Source: Rhodopseudomonas sp. BR0M22 (lineage in GTDB: Bacteria > Pseudomonadota > Alphaproteobacteria > Rhizobiales > Xanthobacteraceae). Taken from it: a stretch of 64,000 bases of DNA. Positions 16,059 through 25,912 of this stretch are shown here, one piece after another. The notes beneath the pieces were generated by a model. The model worked only from the letters and a program-made list of their open reading frames with translations, did not search any database and had not been told where the DNA came from. The position numbers and the translations under genes are program-made. The stretch spans positions 20,406 to 84,405 of the forward strand of contig NZ_QUMK01000011.1 of NCBI RefSeq assembly GCF_010907035.1, written 5' to 3'. The number at the start of each line of letters is the position of its first letter. Position 1 is the stretch's first letter.

Positions 16059-16487
16059 ATGACCGTGCGTGCAATTCTGGAATCGAAGGGCCGCTACATC
16101 CACACCGTCGAGGCCGATGCCCGGCTCGCGGTGGCGGTGAAAACTTTGGCCGAGCGCCGGATCGGCGCGGTGTTGGTCATGAACGGCGCCCGGCTCGAAG
16201 GCATACTGTCGGAGCGCGACGTGGTTCGCGTACTCGCCGACCGCGGCGCTGCGATGCTGGATGCGCCGGTCGGCGTGGTGATGACGCGGGACGTGATGAC
16301 CTGCCGCCAGGACGACACCGTCGGTCAGATCATGGAGCGGATGACGGCGGGCAAGTTCCGGCATCTGCCGGTGATGGAGCAAGACCGCGTCGTCGGACTG
16401 ATCTCGATCGGCGACATCGTCAAATCGCGACTGACCGAATACGAGCACGAGCAGCGGGCGCTGCACGACTACATCAAATCGGCCTGA
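16059..16487 (+). CDS. CBS-domain pair protein
   Basis: A 142-aa protein made of two CBS domains, a Bateman module that usually binds adenine nucleotides. CBS1 covers about 5-65 (IGAVLVMNGARLEGILSERD) and CBS2 about 75-135 (FRHLPVMEQDRVVGLISIGD). I place the start at ATG 16059 after GGGAGGCGACC, discarding an upstream ORF extension. It lacks any output domain, so it probably regulates a partner in trans. It ends 7 bp from the convergent TetR gene. Confidence 0.88.
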   Translation: MTVRAILESKGRYIHTVEADARLAVAVKTLAERRIGAVLVMNGARLEGILSERDVVRVLADRGAAMLDAPVGVVMTRDVMTCRQDDTVGQIMERMTAGKFRHLPVMEQDRVVGLISIGDIVKSRLTEYEHEQRALHDYIKSA

Positions 16488-16494
16488 CCGTGGC

Positions 16495-17130
16495 TCAGGC
16501 GCGCGCGCCGTCGAGAAACAGCGTCCAGGCCTTGTCGAAATAAGCGTTCTGGGCGCGGGACGACGCATAGGTCGTGCCGCCCAGCATGGCGTCGAGCATC
16601 GGCCCGACCGCGATGCAGTTGATGAGCTGTGCTGCGAGAAAGCGCGCGTCGCTGCGGGCGAGGGCGCCGGCCTTCTGCGCGTCGCCGATCAGCGACAGCA
16701 ACCGGTCCATGATCGGATCGTCGGTCCGGTTTGCGACAGCCTGTCCGACCACCAGTGCCTCGCTGAACGCGATCCGCTTGAACGCGATCAGCGTCGGATC
16801 GAGGTTGACGGCCAGCAGCCAGCGCGCCGCGGCGCGGAGCTGCGTCAGCGCGTCGCCGGTCTGTGTCGCCATCGCGGTCTGGAAATGCGCCAGCGTCTGC
16901 ACGCGGGCATGCTCGACCACGCCTTCGAACAACGCCAGTTTCGACGGGAAGCGCCGATACACCGTGTCCTTGCCGACGCCGCATGCGGCCACGACCTGCT
17001 CGACCGAGGTTGCGGCGAAACCCTGCTGCGCGAACAGCCGCGATGCCGTCTCGAGGATGTGAAGCGACTTGGCTTCGACGTCGCTTTTGCGCGGGCGGCC
17101 GCCTTTGGAAGTGGTCGTGGAAGTCGGCAT
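16495..17130 (-). CDS. TetR/AcrR-family regulator
   Basis: A 211-aa regulator. The start is ATG 17130 after AAGGACCTCG; an in-frame start at 17181 is less likely. The N-terminal HTH reads SLHILETASRLFAQQGFAAT, then VEQVVAACGVGKDTVYRRFP. The C-terminal domain is of the TetR_C helical type with no recognised ligand site. It is transcribed divergently from the TonB-dependent receptor gene 150 bp away, so it is the likely local repressor of that gene and the PepSY gene. Confidence 0.87.
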   Translation of the reverse strand: MPTSTTTSKGGRPRKSDVEAKSLHILETASRLFAQQGFAATSVEQVVAACGVGKDTVYRRFPSKLALFEGVVEHARVQTLAHFQTAMATQTGDALTQLRAAARWLLAVNLDPTLIAFKRIAFSEALVVGQAVANRTDDPIMDRLLSLIGDAQKAGALARSDARFLAAQLINCIAVGPMLDAMLGGTTYASSRAQNAYFDKAWTLFLDGARA

Positions 17131-17218
17131 CGAGGTCCTTGATCGTCGGTGCGACGCGGCGAGTCTTTCGAGCAATTCCAATCCCAGATTTGCAATCGCT
17201 TGGCAATCGATCTGGACA

Positions 17219-17232
17219 GGACGGTCCCGTCC
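17219..17232. promoter_or_regulatory. Candidate TetR operator
   Basis: GGACGG-TC-CCGTCC is a perfect 6-bp inverted repeat in the divergent promoter region between the TetR gene and the siderophore receptor gene. Upstream of it GCAATCG occurs twice. The link is by position only. Confidence 0.35.
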
Positions 17233-17282
17233 CGTTTATTTCCCCGCCCGCCTGTGAAGGCGAGGGTTCTGGGGGAGAGCGG

Positions 17283-19544
17283 ATGGGACACGAAAACAAG
17301 ATCGTCGCCGGAGTCGCAGTTGCGCTATCGCTGGCGGGCGGACCGGAGGCGATGGCGCAGAGCGCCCGGGAGACGTCGGTGGCGTTGCCGCCGGTCACCG
17401 TGCAGCCCTCCGAACGTCGCGCGGTACGCCGGGCGCAGCCGACTCCCGCGGCTCCGCGTGCGGTGTCGGCGCGGACATCGGCGCGAGAACCTGCGGCGCC
17501 CGCGGCGCGGCCGGTCAACGCGAGCAACACGTCCGATCGCTATGCCGCCCGGACCTCGGCGACCGCCACCAAGACCGACACGCCGGTTCTCGAAACCCCG
17601 CAGTCGATCTCGACCGTCACCCGCCGCCAGATGGACGACCAGAACGTTCAGACAGTGGCCAACGCCCTGCGCTACAGCGCCGGGGTGCTGTCGGATGCCG
17701 ACACCAATTCCCGCTACGACAGCGTCTTCATCCGCGGCTTCGGCGCGTTCGGCACCGCGACCAACTACGTCAGCTTCCTCGACGGGCTGAAGCTGCCGCG
17801 CGGCCAGGCCTTCGCCAACACCGCGATCGATCCGTTCCTGCTCGACCGCGTCGAGGTGCTGAAAGGGCCGTCGGCGGTGCTGTATGGGCAGACCAGCCCG
17901 GGCGGTCTCGTCAATCAGATCAGCCGGATGCCGAGCGCAGTCCCGTACAATGAAGTTCGCGTCGAAGGCGGCAGCTATGGCCGCTTCCAGTCCGGCATCA
18001 CCAGCCAGGGCGCGCTCGATAAGGATGGGCATTGGCTGTACAGCCTGAGCGCGATCGGCCTAACCTCTGGCACGCGCTACGACAATGTCGACGAGCAGCG
18101 TTTCGCCGTCGCGCCGGCGCTGACCTGGGCGCCGGACATGGACACGCGCTTCACCATCCAGAGCTATTATCAAAAGGACCCGAAGGGCGGCTACTTCAAC
18201 TCGCTGTATCCGACCTCGCTGGCGCCGCTGCAGTACCGGCCATACCTGAACTCCAAGCTCAATGTCGGCGATCCCGGCTTCGACTCGTTCGAGCGCGAGC
18301 AGTACGGCATCGGTTATCAGTTCGACAAACGGCTCAACGAGGTCGTCAGCGTCAAGTCGAGCCTGCGCTATTCCCACGTCGACATCGATTTCAAGTCGCT
18401 GCAGATGAGCGGACCGCTCACCGCCACCGGCACGATCCCGCGCTGGGCGCTGCGCTCGATCGAGGACGTCGGCGGCCTCTCCACCGACAATCGCGTCCAG
18501 TTCGATTTCGCCACCGGCGCCCTGCAGCACAAGGTCATCACCGGTGTCGATTATCAGAACACGCTCAGCAACTGGACCTACCAGCTCGGTGGCGCGACTT
18601 CGCTCGACGTTGTCAATCCGCAGTACAATCAGCCGGTCGGTCCGCTCGCGTCGTTGATCGACAGCGGTCAGAAGCTCACGCAGACCGGGCTGTATGCGCA
18701 GGACCAGATCAGCCTGGGCGGCTGGCGCGCCACGCTCGGTGTCCGCCACGATTGGGCCGAGCAGAGCACCGAGAGCCGTCTTGCCGGATCGCGCTCCAAT
18801 CAGTCGGACGACAAGACCACCTATCGGGCCGGCCTGCTGTATCTATTCGACAGCGGCGTCGCGCCCTATGTCAGCTATTCGACGTCGTTCGAGCCGGTCA
18901 CCGGCGTCGGTGCCGACGGGCAGCCGTTCATCCCGACAACCGCCGAGCAATACGAAGGCGGCATCAAATATCAGCCGACTTTCCTGCCGATGCTGTTCAC
19001 CGCGTCGGTGTTCGACATTCGCCAGCAGAACGTGCTGACGCCGTCATCGGTGCCGGGCTTCAATGTGCAGCAGGGCGAGATCCGCTCGAAGGGCGTTGAA
19101 CTCGAAGCCCGCGGCAACGTCACCGACAGCCTCGAGCTGATCGGCGCCTTGACCTTCCTCGATACCCGTGTGGCGAAATCCACGACTGTGTCGATCATCG
19201 GCAACCGGCCGCAGGCCGTGCCGGACTTCTTCGGCTCGATGTGGGCGAACTACACGTTCCGGTCAGGCCCGGTCACCGGGCTGACCTTCGGCGGCGGTAT
19301 CCGCCATGTCGGCGCCAGCTACGGCGACGATGCCAACACGCTGCGCACGCCGGCCTATACGGTGGTGGATGCGGCGTTGAAATACGACCTCGCGAACGTC
19401 GCGCCGAGTCTGAAGGGCACGACCCTGACGCTCAACGTCAACAACCTGTTCGACAATGAATACTATTCGAGCTGCTCGTCGGGATTCTACTGCCAGTTCG
19501 GCAATCGCCGCACGGTTCTGGCGGGGATCAGGTACCGGTGGTGA
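17283..19544 (+). CDS. TonB-dependent siderophore receptor
   Basis: A 753-aa outer-membrane receptor. The start is ATG 17283 after GGGGGAGAGCGG. A signal peptide (KIVAGVAVALSLAGGPEAMA) is followed by a Pro/Ala/Arg-rich linker of about 60 residues and the TonB-box/plug region (PVLETPQSISTVTRRQM). The plug contains SVFIRGFGAFG, VEVLKGPSAVLYGQ and SPGGLVNQISRMP. The barrel closes at the C-terminus with NNLFDNEYY and a terminal RYRW. It belongs to the ferrichrome/hydroxamate FhuA-FoxA branch; there is no N-terminal STN signalling domain. It heads an operon with the PepSY protein. Confidence 0.93.
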   Translation: MGHENKIVAGVAVALSLAGGPEAMAQSARETSVALPPVTVQPSERRAVRRAQPTPAAPRAVSARTSAREPAAPAARPVNASNTSDRYAARTSATATKTDTPVLETPQSISTVTRRQMDDQNVQTVANALRYSAGVLSDADTNSRYDSVFIRGFGAFGTATNYVSFLDGLKLPRGQAFANTAIDPFLLDRVEVLKGPSAVLYGQTSPGGLVNQISRMPSAVPYNEVRVEGGSYGRFQSGITSQGALDKDGHWLYSLSAIGLTSGTRYDNVDEQRFAVAPALTWAPDMDTRFTIQSYYQKDPKGGYFNSLYPTSLAPLQYRPYLNSKLNVGDPGFDSFEREQYGIGYQFDKRLNEVVSVKSSLRYSHVDIDFKSLQMSGPLTATGTIPRWALRSIEDVGGLSTDNRVQFDFATGALQHKVITGVDYQNTLSNWTYQLGGATSLDVVNPQYNQPVGPLASLIDSGQKLTQTGLYAQDQISLGGWRATLGVRHDWAEQSTESRLAGSRSNQSDDKTTYRAGLLYLFDSGVAPYVSYSTSFEPVTGVGADGQPFIPTTAEQYEGGIKYQPTFLPMLFTASVFDIRQQNVLTPSSVPGFNVQQGEIRSKGVELEARGNVTDSLELIGALTFLDTRVAKSTTVSIIGNRPQAVPDFFGSMWANYTFRSGPVTGLTFGGGIRHVGASYGDDANTLRTPAYTVVDAALKYDLANVAPSLKGTTLTLNVNNLFDNEYYSSCSSGFYCQFGNRRTVLAGIRYRW

Positions 19545-19572
19545 GGATCGACGCCAGAGGGGCGCGCCGCCG

Positions 19573-20688
19573 ATGACGCGGCGCGCTGTTCGGGCCTGGG
19601 TTTGGCTGCATCGCTGGAGCAGCCTGATCTGCACGCTGTTCGCGCTGCTGCTCTGCCTCACCGGGCTGCCGCTGATCTTCAAGGACGAGCTTGGTCCCGA
19701 CCTGCAGCTCGCGGCGACGACGGCGCCGCCGGGCCGTGCATCGGTGGACTCGATGGTCGCGCGCGCGCTCGCGGCGCGGCCGGGTGAGGTGGTGCCGTAT
19801 CTGTTCTACGATCGGGATCATCCGATTCTGAAGGTGCCGACCGCAGCCTCGATGACGGCCGATCCGGCGACATTTCACTATCAGGTGTTCGACACCCGCA
19901 CCGGGCAGCAGATTGCAATCCCGCAGCCCAATGAGGGCTTCCTGTATGTGATGACCCGGCTGCATCTCGACCTGTTCGGCGGTGTGCCGGGCACGCTGTT
20001 TCTCGGCTGCATGGGACTTCTCCTGGTCCTCGCGATCGTGTCCGGCGTGGTGCTGTACGGTCCGTTCACACGGCGTCTTGCGTTCGGCGTCATCCGGACC
20101 GACGGCAGCCGCTGGCGCAGTTGGCTCGACCTGCACAATCTGCTCGGCATCGTGACGCTGGCCTGGTTCGGTGTCGTCAGCTTCACCGGCGTCATCAACA
20201 CGCTGGCAGCGCCGATCGAACTCGCCTGGCAGGCCAATCAGCTCGTCGAGATGGCGGCGCAGGCGAAGCCTGCCGAGATCGAGGGACAACGTGCGTCGAC
20301 CGATGCCGTGCTGCGCGACGTCCGCGCCGCGGTGCCCGGCATGAACGTGATGACGGTGGCGTTTCCGGGGACGCCGTTCGCGACGCCGTCGCACATCGCG
20401 ATCTTCCTCACCGGCAATACGCCGATCACCAGCCGCATCCTCAAGCCGGCGCTCGCCGATGCGTCGACCGGGCAGGTGGTCTCGGTGCGCGACATGCCGT
20501 GGTACGCAACCGCACTGTTCATGTCGCAGCCGCTGCATTTCGGCGATTATGGCGGGCTGCCGCTGAAGATCATCTGGGCGCTGTTCGACGTCGCCACCAT
20601 CGTGGTCCTGCTCAGCGGCCTGTATCTGTGGTGGGCGAAGCGCCCGCGCCGCGGCGATGCCGAGTCCGCCGGGAGCGCCGCATCATGA
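19573..20688 (+). CDS. PepSY-associated TM helix protein (siderophore iron reductase-like)
   Basis: A 371-aa inner-membrane protein with four main hydrophobic helices: about 10-33, 140-165, 190-215 and 335-355. WLHRWSSLICTLFALLLCLTG opens the PepSY_TM family pattern, HLDLFGG and WLDLHNLLGI carry the conserved histidines, and PLHFGDYGGLPLKIIWALFD is the family end motif. Such proteins next to TonB receptors are thought to reduce or release iron from imported siderophores. ATG 19573 lies 28 bp after the receptor stop. Confidence 0.88.
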   Translation: MTRRAVRAWVWLHRWSSLICTLFALLLCLTGLPLIFKDELGPDLQLAATTAPPGRASVDSMVARALAARPGEVVPYLFYDRDHPILKVPTAASMTADPATFHYQVFDTRTGQQIAIPQPNEGFLYVMTRLHLDLFGGVPGTLFLGCMGLLLVLAIVSGVVLYGPFTRRLAFGVIRTDGSRWRSWLDLHNLLGIVTLAWFGVVSFTGVINTLAAPIELAWQANQLVEMAAQAKPAEIEGQRASTDAVLRDVRAAVPGMNVMTVAFPGTPFATPSHIAIFLTGNTPITSRILKPALADASTGQVVSVRDMPWYATALFMSQPLHFGDYGGLPLKIIWALFDVATIVVLLSGLYLWWAKRPRRGDAESAGSAAS

Positions 20689-20870
20689 GCGCATTCCGGC
20701 GCCAATGGCTGTGGCCTGTCGCGCTCGCGGCTTCGACCGTGTTCGGATTGCTGACCGCATTGATCGGCGAGGGCGGCCTGTGGTGGCTGCTGTGCTGGGT
20801 CGCGCTGGCGACGCCGCTGGTGACGATCGCGCTGTGCGTCGTCAGGCGCCGTCCCAGCAGCGGTCTTTGA
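20685..20870 (+). CDS. small membrane protein of the siderophore operon
   Basis: A 61-aa protein whose ATG overlaps the stop of the PepSY gene (ATGA), implying translational coupling. It has two hydrophobic helices (LWPVALAASTVFGLLTALIG and LWWLLCWVALATPLVTIALC) and a basic tail RRRPSS. The same arrangement of a tiny two-helix protein after a PepSY gene is seen in other proteobacterial siderophore loci. Its function is unknown. Confidence 0.8.
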   Translation: MSAFRRQWLWPVALAASTVFGLLTALIGEGGLWWLLCWVALATPLVTIALCVVRRRPSSGL

Positions 20871-20883
20871 TCTGATCGCCCGC

Positions 20884-21912
20884 TCAGGTTTCCACCGGCA
20901 CCGTCGCCTTGGGCTGCGGAACGGCTTCCTCGATCGTCTCGCGGATCGAATCGATCGCCCGCTCGGCGGCGCGGGCGCCGTGCGCGATGATCTCGTCGGC
21001 GCGGTGGAAGTCGAACCAGCCGATCCGGCCGACCCGCGGCGAGATCAACAGGTCCGGCGGATCGCCCGCGAGCCGTGCCCGGGTGATGCGGTCCTGCATG
21101 ATGTTGAATGCGTCGGTCATCACCTTGGAGATGCCCGGACGTTCGGGGCTGCCGAACAATTCCTGCTTCACGAAGCGTTCCGGCGAAAAGAACCGCGTGA
21201 AGCCGCGCTTGGGCGCAGCTTCCTCGGGCTCTGGCTCGGGCGGTGCCGGCATCGCGTTGCCGTGCGAAAAGATCGTGGTGCCGTGGCCGAACACGTCGCT
21301 CGAGACGTTGGCGGCGATCACGATTTCGGCGCCGAGTGCGCGAGCGGCCGACACCGGCACCGGATTGACCAGTGCGCCGTCGACCAGCCAGCGGTCACCG
21401 ATCAGCACCGGGGAGAAGATGCCGGGCAGGGCGTAAGAGGCCCGCACCGCATCGACGATTCGGCCGCGCGTCAGCCAGATTTCGTGACCGGTCGCCACTT
21501 CGGTGGCGACGCTGGCGAATTTCTGCGCGAGATCCTGGATCAGGATCTGACCGAGCGTGGCGTCGAGCTGCGCCGCCAGCTTGCTGCCGCCGATCAGCCC
21601 GGAGCCATTGAGCCGGATGTCGAGATAGCCGAAGATGTTGCGGGGCTGCAGTCGTCGCGCCCACTCTTCCAGGGTGTCGAGATGACCGGCGACATAGGCG
21701 CCACCGACCACTGCGCCGATCGACGTGCCGACCACCACGTCGGGCGTAATGCCATTGGCCAGCAGGGTGCGCAGGATCCCGATATGAGCGAAGCCCCGTG
21801 CCGCGCCGCCGCCCAGCGCCAGCCCGATCACCGGCCTGCGGATGCTGTCGAGGCCGACCTTGTCCTGTGCCGGCGGGTTGGCATGCCCGCGTCCGATCAG
21901 ATTTTCCAGCAC
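20884..21912 (-). CDS. patatin-like phospholipase
   Basis: A 342-aa protein from GTG 21912, chosen for the AGGAGAG seven bases upstream; an ATG at 22047 would add 45 residues with no family likeness. The patatin signatures are the oxyanion loop GGGAARGFAHIG at 34-45, the nucleophile GTSIG at 62-66 (Ser64) and the catalytic Asp in DGALVNPVPV (Asp178). It belongs to the RssA-like bacterial group of cytoplasmic or membrane-associated lipid acyl hydrolases. The C-terminal third (about 215-342) is of unknown role. It converges with the small membrane protein gene. Confidence 0.88.
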   Translation of the reverse strand: MLENLIGRGHANPPAQDKVGLDSIRRPVIGLALGGGAARGFAHIGILRTLLANGITPDVVVGTSIGAVVGGAYVAGHLDTLEEWARRLQPRNIFGYLDIRLNGSGLIGGSKLAAQLDATLGQILIQDLAQKFASVATEVATGHEIWLTRGRIVDAVRASYALPGIFSPVLIGDRWLVDGALVNPVPVSAARALGAEIVIAANVSSDVFGHGTTIFSHGNAMPAPPEPEPEEAAPKRGFTRFFSPERFVKQELFGSPERPGISKVMTDAFNIMQDRITRARLAGDPPDLLISPRVGRIGWFDFHRADEIIAHGARAAERAIDSIRETIEEAVPQPKATVPVET

Positions 21913-22143
21913 GGCTCTCTCCTGAACTCGTCGTTCCTTGCGGCCGGGGGCCCAGCTCGCGACTCGCGCCGCTTCATCGTGCCACGGCGTTCTGAAAGCA
22001 TGAATAATGCCTTGGGCGGCTGGGACTAGGGGAGAATCGTGACGCAATCACGAACAACACGCCCTTACCGCTCGGGTCTGCGCCAGCCCGGCCCGGCACC
22101 GGACCGGCTTGAATTTGCCGCGTTTTCGGTGAAAACCATCGCG

Positions 22144-23196
22144 ATGGATTTTAGGGGTAACATCATCGGGAGCCGGCTGCGCGGGGCGGCCCGTTGGGGA
22201 ATGCTCGGCGTGTGCGTGGTGGCGCTCACCCAGCCTGCGGCCGCGCAATTATTCGGCGAACGGCCGCCACCGGTGCCGCCGGCCTCGGTCCCCGAGCCGC
22301 CCGCCGGTGGAGCGATCAGTCTGGCGCCACAGGGCGGCCCGGCCGCAGTGCCGAATCTCCCGGCGCCACTCACCCAGCCGCCGGTCGCCGCGGTCACACC
22401 GCCGGCGGCGTCTCCGCTGCCGCCTGTGACCGCTGCTCCGCAGGGCGTGCTGGCGCTGACCGCGCGCTACGGCAAGGACCAGCCGGTGATCAACAGCGGC
22501 CTGGTCTGGCGTGTCTACTCCGATCGTCCCGACGAAAGTGGCTCGATCAAGCTGTTGCGCGAGGATCATGGCGCCACCCCGAACATTCTGCTGCCGCCGG
22601 GCAATTATGTCGTGCACGTCGCGCTCGGACTGGTCAGCGCGGTGCGGCCGGTGACGGTGAAAGCCGACACCGAACGCGAGAATTTCGTGCTTCCCGCCGG
22701 TGGTCTTCGGATCGAAGGCAAGGTCGGCGGTTCGCGAATTCCCTCCAACCAGATCTCGTTCACGATCTACAAGGGCAGCCAGTTCGACAACGCGCAGCGC
22801 GCGCCGCTGCTGCCGAACGTCGCGGCCGGCGATGTCGCGCTGGTGCCGGAAGGCACTTATTACATCGTCTCCAACTACGGCGACGCCAACTCGGTGGTGC
22901 GCTCCGACATCCGCGTCCAGGCCGGCAAGCTCACCGACGTCACCATTACCCACCGCGCCGCTGTGATCACCTTGAAGCTGGTGAGCGAGAAGGGCGGCGA
23001 AGCGCTCGCCAATACCTCGTGGTCGGTGCTGACGCCGGGCGGCGACGTCATCAAGGAATCGATCGGCGCCTTCCCGCGCGTGGTGCTGTCCGAAGGCGAG
23101 TACCGCGCCATCGCCAAGAACGAGGGCAAGGTGTTCGAGCGAGGCTTCAACGTCGTCAACGGTGTCGACGGCGAAGTCGAGGTGCTGGCGCGCTGA
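22144..23196 (+). CDS. secreted protein of unknown function
   Basis: A 350-aa exported protein. ATG 22144 gives a signal peptide (WGMLGVCVVALTQPAAA, cleavage near AAA-Q), followed by a long Pro-rich linker (about 36-100) and then a repeating beta-rich region. Phrases such as LRIEGKVGG, VPEGTYYIVSNYGDAN, DIRVQAGKLTDVTITHRAA and LSEGEYRAIAKNEGKVFERG look like three repeats of a prealbumin/CNA-B-like fold. No catalytic motif is seen. It is typical of periplasmic proteins of unknown role in the Bradyrhizobium lineage. Confidence 0.75.
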   Translation: MDFRGNIIGSRLRGAARWGMLGVCVVALTQPAAAQLFGERPPPVPPASVPEPPAGGAISLAPQGGPAAVPNLPAPLTQPPVAAVTPPAASPLPPVTAAPQGVLALTARYGKDQPVINSGLVWRVYSDRPDESGSIKLLREDHGATPNILLPPGNYVVHVALGLVSAVRPVTVKADTERENFVLPAGGLRIEGKVGGSRIPSNQISFTIYKGSQFDNAQRAPLLPNVAAGDVALVPEGTYYIVSNYGDANSVVRSDIRVQAGKLTDVTITHRAAVITLKLVSEKGGEALANTSWSVLTPGGDVIKESIGAFPRVVLSEGEYRAIAKNEGKVFERGFNVVNGVDGEVEVLAR

Positions 23197-23368
23197 GGCC
23201 TCGCGGCCGGCGAAGGCAGCGGCACCACAGTAGTGAACGCGAAGTAACCATTCCGCGACTTAAAACCTTCATAATCAGCGGTTTGCGCATCGCGGGGCGC
23301 TACGTTTACATCGTCTTAATCGGGAATAGCTCGACTGCGCCGCAGTATTCATCCGCGGGGCGCTACTC

Positions 23369-25843
23369 GTGTCGGCTGCCGTTCCTCAACTTTCCGAAAA
23401 TTCGACCAGTCAGCTTGCTGCCGATTTAACCGTGCTGCAGCGCAAGTGGCACGCTGCAATTCAGCCCGGGCAGTCGCTGCCGAGCTACGAAGAGGTGATG
23501 CTGGGCAGCCTCGGCCGGCTCGCCGATCATCTGGTGCTGCTGGAGATCGACGGCGAGACACCCGAAGTCTCGCGCACCGGCCGCTATGCGCAGCAATGGC
23601 TCGGCGACGAGCGCTGGGACATCCCGCTCGATGCGCTGTCGCCGGATTGCGGCACTGCGCTGGCGCAGGCCGCCTCGGGCGCGCTGCAGAACAAGCGGCC
23701 GCATCTCGGCACCGCGCATTGCGTTCGCGACGGCATCGTGCAGCGCTACACGCTGCTCGCGCTGCCGACCGCCTCGCGCTGGGGCGGCCCGCTGGTCGGC
23801 GTCTATGTCAACGAAGAGGCGCAGCGCTACAATCTCTTGGATGCGATCTTCTCCTCGACCGATGACGGCATCGTCGCGCTGACGGCGATCCGCGGCCCCG
23901 ACCGCCGGCCGTTCGATTTTCAGATTGTGCACGTCAACCACGGTGCGTCGCAATTGCTGCGGCGGACGGTTGCCGAGCTGCGCTGGAGCCGGCTGTCGGT
24001 CGGACATCATCTGCTCTGCGCTCCAGACGTCGCCGGCCGACTGATCGATCTGGTCGATGCCGACGCCTGCATCACCTTCGCGGTCGACAGCGGCGATCGC
24101 AATCTCAGCCTCAGCGCCACCGCGTTCGGCGATGTGGTGTCGGTGACGATCTCCGACGTCACCTCGCTGAAGAAGCGCGAGGAGTCGTTCCGTTTGCTGT
24201 TCGACGGCAACCCGATGCCGATGTGGGTGTTCGACGCCCAGACCTTCGAATTCCTCAGCGTCAACGACGCCGCGGTGGCGCATTACGGCTATCCGCGCGA
24301 GCGATTCCTGCGGATGTCGCTGCGCGAGATCTGGCCGCGCGAGGAGTGGATCGCGCATGGCCAGACGCTGCTGGAGATGCGCGACAGCTATCAGTCCGAA
24401 GGCAACTGGCGTCACGTCAAAGCCGACGGCTCCGAGATCCATGTGCTGACCTTCGGCCGCCCCGTGATGTTCGACGGCCGCGACGGCTTTCTGGTCGCCG
24501 TGGTCGACGTCACCGAGCGCCGCAAGGCCGAGGCCAAGATCGCCCACATGGCGCATCACGACGGGCTCACCAATCTGCCGAACCGCGCGCTGTATCAGCA
24601 GCGGCTGGAGCAGGCGCTGGCGCAGGCGCGCGGCAGCGGCGCGATGGTCGCGGTGATGTGCGTCGACCTCGATCTGTTCAAGAACGTCAACGACTCGTTC
24701 GGCCATCCGATGGGCGACCGGCTGCTGCGGTGCGTTGCCGAGCGGCTGCGGCAGCAGGTCGGCGACGGCGATCTGGTGGCGCGGCTCGGCGGCGACGAAT
24801 TCGCGATCGTGTTGACCTCGCTGGCCACCCCGAACGAGGCCAGCAGTTTCGCGGCGCGACTGATCGAGATCCTCAGCGCGCCTTACGACATGGACGGGCT
24901 CGAAGTGGTGATCGGCGCATCGGTCGGCATCGCGCTGGCGCCGTCCGACGGCGACGAATGCGAGGCGCTGTCGCGCAATGCCGACATGGCGCTGTACCGG
25001 GCCAAGGCCGCGGGCGGCGGCTGCCATCATTTCTTCGAGAAGGAAATGGACCGCCAGGCGCAGATCCGGCGCGACATGGAGCTCGACCTGCGGCAGGCGT
25101 TCGCGCGCGGCGAGTTCGAACTGCACTATCAACCGCTGATCGACCTGGCCGAAGACCGCATCGGCGGCTTCGAGACGCTGCTGCGCTGGCGCCATCCCGA
25201 GCGCGGCATGATCTCGCCGTCCGACTTCATCCCGGTGGCCGAAGACATCGGCCTGATCGTCGGCCTCGGCGAATGGGTGCTGCGGCAGGCGTGTCTGGAG
25301 GCCGCGTCGTGGCCGTCCGACGTCAAGGTCGCGGTCAATCTGTCGCCGGTGCAATTCCGCAGCCGCAACCTGGTGCAGGTGGTGATCTCGGCGCTGGCGC
25401 AATCGAGCCTGGTGCCGCACCGGCTCGAGCTGGAGATCACCGAGTCGCTGTTTCTCGCCGACAGCGAGGCGAACCTTGCGACCCTGCATCAGCTCCGCAG
25501 CCTCGGGGTGCGGATATCGATGGACGATTTCGGCACCGGCTATTCGTCGCTCAGCTACTTACGCAGTTTCCCGTTCGACAAGATCAAGATCGACCGTTCG
25601 TTCGTGAAGGATCTGACCGAGCGGCCGGATTGCCTGGCGATCGTCCGGGCCATTGCCGGGCTCGGGCGGAGCCTCGACATCACCACGCTCGCCGAAGGTG
25701 TCGAGACCATCGAGCAGCTCGATGCGCTGCGCGCTGAAGGCTGCCACGAGGTGCAAGGATTCCTGTTCAGTCCGGCGCGGCCGGCTGCGGAGATCGCCGG
25801 GCTGCTGATGCGGTTTGGACGACGGGCCTCGCAGGCGGCGTAG
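23369..25843 (+). CDS. PAS-GGDEF-EAL c-di-GMP signalling protein
   Basis: An 824-aa protein. The N-terminal part (about 1-260) is a divergent sensory region with PAS-like text. A clear PAS follows at about 272-385 (FRLLFDGNPMPMWVFDAQTF). The GGDEF domain has an intact GGDEF at about 474-478, so diguanylate cyclase activity is possible. The EAL domain starts GGFETLLRW near 600, with EXLXR retained (ETLLR), and has DDFGTGYSSLSYLRSF near 719, so phosphodiesterase activity is also plausible. No TM helix is seen, so it is cytoplasmic. The start is GTG without a strong ribosome-binding site. Confidence 0.92.
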   Translation: MSAAVPQLSENSTSQLAADLTVLQRKWHAAIQPGQSLPSYEEVMLGSLGRLADHLVLLEIDGETPEVSRTGRYAQQWLGDERWDIPLDALSPDCGTALAQAASGALQNKRPHLGTAHCVRDGIVQRYTLLALPTASRWGGPLVGVYVNEEAQRYNLLDAIFSSTDDGIVALTAIRGPDRRPFDFQIVHVNHGASQLLRRTVAELRWSRLSVGHHLLCAPDVAGRLIDLVDADACITFAVDSGDRNLSLSATAFGDVVSVTISDVTSLKKREESFRLLFDGNPMPMWVFDAQTFEFLSVNDAAVAHYGYPRERFLRMSLREIWPREEWIAHGQTLLEMRDSYQSEGNWRHVKADGSEIHVLTFGRPVMFDGRDGFLVAVVDVTERRKAEAKIAHMAHHDGLTNLPNRALYQQRLEQALAQARGSGAMVAVMCVDLDLFKNVNDSFGHPMGDRLLRCVAERLRQQVGDGDLVARLGGDEFAIVLTSLATPNEASSFAARLIEILSAPYDMDGLEVVIGASVGIALAPSDGDECEALSRNADMALYRAKAAGGGCHHFFEKEMDRQAQIRRDMELDLRQAFARGEFELHYQPLIDLAEDRIGGFETLLRWRHPERGMISPSDFIPVAEDIGLIVGLGEWVLRQACLEAASWPSDVKVAVNLSPVQFRSRNLVQVVISALAQSSLVPHRLELEITESLFLADSEANLATLHQLRSLGVRISMDDFGTGYSSLSYLRSFPFDKIKIDRSFVKDLTERPDCLAIVRAIAGLGRSLDITTLAEGVETIEQLDALRAEGCHEVQGFLFSPARPAAEIAGLLMRFGRRASQAA

Positions 25844-25912
25844 AACTCACCAAACCGTCAGCCGACGCCGTCGCTCTCTTTGCCTGCGCGCGGGGAGAGG
25901 CGCCGTCGAGGC

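Noticed and set aside
23426..25489. 687-aa minus-strand ORF opposite the GGDEF-EAL gene
   Set aside because: Shadow frame of a clear multi-domain protein.
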